Part shown: piece after piece, positions 60,840-64,000 of the stretch
How positions within the stretch are numbered: position 1 is the stretch's first letter
Layout of the letters: each line of letters starts with the position of its first letter
NCBI GenBank assembly: GCA_963799925.1
Contig: CAWCYZ010000002.1
Span: 2,289,347-2,353,346 of the forward strand
DNA from: DATBQN01 sp963799925
GTDB taxonomy: Bacteria; Acidobacteriota; Thermoanaerobaculia; Multivoradales; UBA5704
DNA: 64,000 nt
Direction: 5' to 3'
Notes under the pieces: model-generated
What the model was told of the DNA's origin: nothing
The model's database searches: none
Seen by the model: only the letters and a program-made list of their open reading frames with translations
Position numbers and translations under genes: made by a program

Positions 60840-61121
60840 ATGAGACGTGGGAAGGTAGCGCTCCTTGGCGCGATGACATTGCTCTTAGCTGGCATAGGAT
60901 TCGCCGCCGCACCGATCTGCGGTCCGCAGATGGTTGGCGGCGGCACTCAGACAGAAGTCCACTCGCTAGGTGGAAGGGATGTCCACCCGTGCGCGATCCT
61001 GTCTCTCGCCAGCTCTCGGCCGGGCGGAAGTCCAACCGGCGGTCTCGTTTATGACGGCACGCATTGCGTCGTAGGATCGGGCGGCTGCGACCTTTCGCCA
61101 TTCAACGGCTCACAGCCGTAA
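60840..61121 (+). CDS. Small exported protein of the island
   Basis: 93 residues. AGGAGGGGG precedes the ATG at 60840, and the N-terminus is a clear signal peptide (MRRGKVALLGAMTLLLAGIG, then FAAAP). The mature part has four cysteines (ICGPQM, HPCAIL, THCVV, GGCDL) and is otherwise Gly/Ser-rich. It resembles no family I know. The next gene begins 20 bases later, so they are likely cotranscribed. Confidence 0.65.
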   Translation: MRRGKVALLGAMTLLLAGIGFAAAPICGPQMVGGGTQTEVHSLGGRDVHPCAILSLASSRPGGSPTGGLVYDGTHCVVGSGGCDLSPFNGSQP

Positions 61122-61141
61122 GACCGGGAGACCCTAAAGCC

Positions 61142-62232
61142 ATGAGATCGAGAACCCTCGCTGCCCTTGCGGTCGCCCTCGCGCTTTTCGGCCAATCTCG
61201 CGTTGCGGTGGCGGCGCCAAATGCCAACACCTGCTCGGAAAGGGTACAGCTCAGTCCTAAACCCCTCTGGATTAGTAGTGCGACATGGTTAGATCAGGAC
61301 TCCCAAGTTATCGTCGTTGACGCCTTCAAGAATCAACTGATAACGTATACAGAGAGCGGCAAGGGAACGCCTCTATCAAGCCCCCGCGTAGCTGGCGGCG
61401 ATTTCCTCCAGTTCGCCTCTCTCGATCGAGTACTGAAGGCTTTGTTCTTGAGCTTGTTGACGGACAGTTGGTACACCTCGACTCTAGGCTGCAGGCCGCA
61501 ACTGACCTGGGAACCTTGCGGAAGAGAGCTGCTGGCGGCTACCGCATCGGCTCTATGTATGACTGGACTCTTACATCGAACTCGATCGTTGCATTCGGGG
61601 CACTCCTGAATGAGACTAACGACCTTAAGTTGGGGTTCTTCCGGGTACCTCTTCGCAGCGCCTCGTCCAGGCTTGAGATAGTTCAGCCGTATGGTTTCGA
61701 TAAGGGCGAGTTCTACCTCGTCGGCAATCATTACCTCGCCTCGATTGGTGACGAGGCGTTCTTCATCCAGATGTCCAAACGCCCGGCGATCTATCGGCTC
61801 CCTCCAGGCGCGGATCGCGCGCGGAAGTTGGATCTTGATCTTCCGCCACGATTCCAGAACCGGCCCGACTTTACGAAGCCGATGACTGGTCCGAAAACGG
61901 CGCCAGCGCACTTTGACGAGTTGGAAAAGTTCTCGATCCCGGTTCGACTTTACGCCCAGGGCAATATGCTCTATTTGTTGACGCGCAATCCTGACGGCAA
62001 AGGTACGGCATGGACGCTTTGGCAAATCAACCCAACCTTTGAGGAGATCGTTGGATATGTTCGTCTCCCCACTTCGAGTGACTTTCTGACGATCGTCCCG
62101 GGAGACCAGAAGTGGTTCGTGCTCGAGCGCGGGAAAGTCAAAGAGTCTCAGCAGCAGGACAACGGATCTATGCTCGTGATTCCGAGCGACGGCATCGATT
62201 CGCTCAAGCGGCTTCAGATCTGCCCAAGGTGA
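61142..62232 (+). CDS. Unknown exported protein of the island (frameshift near 61435)
   Basis: The ATG at 61142 opens a signal peptide (MRSRTLAALAVALALFGQSR, VAVAA). The first part has WISSATWLDQDSQVIVVDAF and ends FLQFASLDR. Near 61435 the frame shifts into GFVLELVDGQLVHLDSRLQA and continues to RLQICPR. The joined product is about 363 residues. Repeated motifs such as YRIGSMYDWTLTSNSIVAFG, YLVGNHYLASIGDEAFFIQM and GNMLYLLTRNPDG suggest a beta-propeller. Its stop overlaps the next start (GTGA). Function unknown. Confidence 0.65.
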
Positions 62233-62762
62233 CACAGGACGACCATTCAAAGAGTGGAACCGGAAGCCGGGCCCCTGTGCGCACAGGCGAGCCGGAAGTC
62301 GAGCCTCAACAGAGCGTGGCAGTTGAGCCAAAGAGTTCCTCCCGAACCACTGCGGCGATCGAAGCGGCCAAGCGGCAAGGAGGGCGTATCTCGGAAAATA
62401 CGCTCGCCTTGCTGGGTCTCGTCGCCATCGTGGTAACCTTCATGGTTTATATGACCACGGCCGTGCAAAGTAGGATTTCTGAGTTACAAGGCAATCTAAA
62501 ACTCTTGAGCGGTCAGGTAATTACCCTCCAGACACGATGCCATGATCTCGAAAATGATAACCAATTATTACGCTATCATTTCTCAATCGTCGGTAAGGAT
62601 CTGGCCTCTTGGTGGGCGGGACAGGTGGACGGACTGTGCTATGGCACTGGTATCCAGTATGATGCGAACGCCAGAACTTGTACCTTTAGTAATGGTAAAA
62701 AGTTGACCTTTGCCCCTCCTGAGATTTCAAAACCCGCTGAGCTTAAACGCACCTTAGAATAG
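62229..62762 (+). CDS. Unknown membrane protein with coiled coil
   Basis: 177 residues from the GTG that overlaps the previous stop. A disordered N-terminus (about 1-55) is followed by one membrane helix (ENTLALLGLVAIVVTFMVYM) and a coiled coil (AVQSRISELQGNLKLLSGQV, LQTRCHDLENDNQLLRYHF). A short Cys-containing domain then has GLCYGTGIQYDANARTCTF. Probably anchored in the cytoplasmic membrane with the C-terminus outside, possibly as a partner of the exported protein encoded just upstream. Confidence 0.65.
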   Translation: MTQDDHSKSGTGSRAPVRTGEPEVEPQQSVAVEPKSSSRTTAAIEAAKRQGGRISENTLALLGLVAIVVTFMVYMTTAVQSRISELQGNLKLLSGQVITLQTRCHDLENDNQLLRYHFSIVGKDLASWWAGQVDGLCYGTGIQYDANARTCTFSNGKKLTFAPPEISKPAELKRTLE

Positions 62763-63143
62763 CGTCTCCCGCTGCCGTCTGGGCCACGAACACTTTCGCT
62801 AACGAGTCGCGCCTGCTGGCATCTTGCCTCTCTGGCCGCAACCGGGCGGTACGGGAGGAGTCAACTCGACTTCCAACGCGCTCGACGGCGGGCGTCGATC
62901 CAACGGTATCGCGAGCTCTGGACGATATTGGCGGGGCGCGAGCGAGACTTCTATGGGCGGCGCGCCGCTCTCTATGACTGACCCTTGCCACCGCGCCGCC
63001 GCCCAAGGGTGACGGCGAGGAATTCCTCGAGCATCCTCCAGATCCTCAAGCTCAACGAGCCTGAGCTGCGTGGTTGGGGCTGAGGGATTGGGCCAGTCCG
63101 GAGTTCCCTCTGCCAGGCGACTGCGAGCGATCATGTCGTTTTC
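62763..63143. other. Stretch without a supported gene
   Basis: Open frames exist on both strands but none has a credible start or product. Probably the border between the island genes and the minus-strand pair that follows. Confidence 0.35.
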
Positions 63144-63413
63144 TTAGCCGCGCCGGCCGCGTGTCGCCTTCTGCGAAGTCATCCTCTGTCTCCCTCTCTC
63201 CCGCCACTCGAAGTAGAGACGCACGGGATAGCTGATGCCGGACTCGTTCGTACTCCGGCCCCGTTCCGTCGAGCCGCCACTTGCGGACCGGTCGCGACAT
63301 CGACATCCTCGAGATAGGCGGACCTCGTGCTCGGTCAAGTCGCGCAGGTCGAGGCCGTCCGCAGAGTCTAGGACCACCTCCGCGAGCGTCGGAGCCAGAG
63401 CAAGCACCGCCAT
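63144..63413 (-). CDS. Possible small protein after the HD-GYP gene
   Basis: 89 residues, starting 15 bases after the HD-GYP stop on the same strand. It begins MAVLALAPTLAEVVLDSADG, LDLRDLTEHEVRLS and ends ISYPVRLYFEWRERGRQRMT then SQKATRGRRG. The Arg/Ser-rich middle suggests that the frame may be disturbed there. No family recognised. Confidence 0.35.
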   Translation of the reverse strand: MAVLALAPTLAEVVLDSADGLDLRDLTEHEVRLSRGCRCRDRSASGGSTERGRSTNESGISYPVRLYFEWRERGRQRMTSQKATRGRRG

Positions 63414-63428
63414 CAGCCGGCGAATCGA

Positions 63429-64000
63429 TCAGCGGATGCCATGCGGGAGAGGCTCGATGGGTGCCGGAGCGGCGGCGGTCGATTGGAGCTCCAGGGCTCG
63501 TTCCAGGCGCTCGGCCAGTTGGGGCACTCGCGCAAGGGCCTCTGCGAAATCGGTAACCGTGGGTTCACTCAAAGGTCGAGCCTCCAGGTGTCTAGCGTCG
63601 AGCAGGGCGAAAGGCTTCGGGTCGAGGATCTCGATGCAGCTTTGCAGTAGAGCGCTGTCGAAGTGGGAGCCCGACTCGGCGCGGAGTGCGTGGAGGACTT
63701 CGGCGTGCGAGAGGGTCGGCGCGTAAGGCCGCGGGTTAGTCATGGTGTCGTAGACGTCGGCGATGGCGACGAGGCGGGCGGAGAGAGGTATCCGCTCGGC
63801 CGCGAGGCCGAGCGGATACCCGGAGCCGTCCCACCGCTCGTGGTGGTGAGCGACCACGTCGAGGGTGGCGGGAGGGACGGAAACGTCGGCCAGGAGGTGC
63901 ACTCCGAGCAGTGGGTGCCGCTCGGCCTCGAGGCGCTCGTCGGGGAGGAGTTGGCGGTCTGCGAGAAGGAGCTCGCGAGAGATGAGGAGCTTGCCGATAT
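63429..64000 (-). CDS. HD-GYP domain phosphodiesterase, C-terminal part (cut by window edge)
   Basis: Open to the window end, so only the last ~190 residues are present. It carries IGKLLISRELLLADRQLL (from the HDIGK motif), ERHPLLGVHLLADV, VAHHHERWDGSGYPLGLAAE with the HHE and GYP residues, and LVAIADVYDTMTNPRPYAPT. These are metal- and cyclic-di-GMP-binding landmarks of HD-GYP phosphodiesterases. A C-terminal extension of about 70 residues after the domain is not recognised. Any N-terminal sensor or receiver domain lies beyond the window. Confidence 0.85.
   Translation of the reverse strand, partial: IGKLLISRELLLADRQLLPDERLEAERHPLLGVHLLADVSVPPATLDVVAHHHERWDGSGYPLGLAAERIPLSARLVAIADVYDTMTNPRPYAPTLSHAEVLHALRAESGSHFDSALLQSCIEILDPKPFALLDARHLEARPLSEPTVTDFAEALARVPQLAERLERALELQSTAAAPAPIEPLPHGIR

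Larger units (their letters stand above)
58074..64000 (+). mobile_element. Integrative island inserted at tRNA-His (right end outside window)
   Basis: A tyrosine integrase starts 177 bases after the tRNA-His and is read away from it. From about 59.6 kb the sequence has visibly lower GC and different codon use than the rest of the window. It holds orphan genes without recognisable families. The left end is at or near the tRNA 3' end. I find no second copy of the tRNA 3' end before 64000, so the right border is beyond the window. The HD-GYP gene at the end, again GC-rich, may already be host sequence. Confidence 0.6.

Overview
The window is a high-GC bacterial chromosome segment, most likely from an Acidobacteriota lineage (Thermoanaerobaculia-like). 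The reasons are a tandem set of VWFA-related proteins of the acidobacterial type, a two-component sensor with propeller repeats, many exported proteins with carboxypeptidase-regulatory or Ig-like domains, and very GC-rich codon use. The lineage is an inference from gene content, not from a marker gene. The last 6 kb, after a tRNA-His and an integrase, has clearly lower GC and looks acquired.

Layout. 1-5.8 kb: four tandem paralogous exported VWFA-related proteins, the first cut by the window edge. 5.9-7.6 kb: tatA-tatC, then a 53-residue Lys/Ala-rich histone-like protein on the minus strand. 7.8-19.2 kb: an exopolysaccharide locus. A polyprenyl-phosphate sugar transferase and four glycosyltransferases run on the minus strand; a large membrane protein, a coiled-coil protein and two more glycosyltransferases run divergently. 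19.2-21.8 kb: two unknown envelope proteins and interspersed palindromes. 22-28.5 kb: the classic yceD-rpmF-plsX-fabH-fabD-fabG-acpP-fabF fatty-acid operon. 28.5-30.4 kb: a long degenerate 20-21 bp repeat array, a DoxX-like membrane protein that reads into it, and a decayed HEPN/MNT toxin-antitoxin pair. 30.7-33.2 kb: three unknown genes.

33.3-44.6 kb is the most unusual region. A LuxR-type response regulator and a propeller-type histidine kinase stand divergently from two nearly duplicate exported chymotrypsin-fold proteases. Between the proteases lie a 117-residue protein and a helical-repeat-like protein. Both proteases are preceded by copies of a 6-2-6 palindrome (CGCATG-N2-CATGCG). In each promoter copy it is centred about 32 bp ahead of a TAnnnT element, which fits an activator site for the adjacent regulator. 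I propose this as a two-component-controlled protease locus.

44.6-51 kb: a DPP-IV-like peptidase, a DUF4097-type exported protein, and an exported operon of a Cys-rich protein with a carboxypeptidase-regulatory-domain protein. 51-52.8 kb: a second 20-bp repeat array, a remnant FitA/FitB toxin-antitoxin pair and a 7-repeat CRISPR array with no cas genes in view. 53.4-57.9 kb: ETF-quinone oxidoreductase, a fused AroD-AroE enzyme and EgtD. 58-64 kb: tRNA-His, a tyrosine integrase and an island carrying unknown exported and membrane proteins, ending in a partial HD-GYP protein.

About a dozen otherwise well-conserved genes, including the expected-essential fabF, are split by small frameshifts, often in G/C runs. 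I read most of these as assembly errors and annotate across them, giving the approximate shift position each time.
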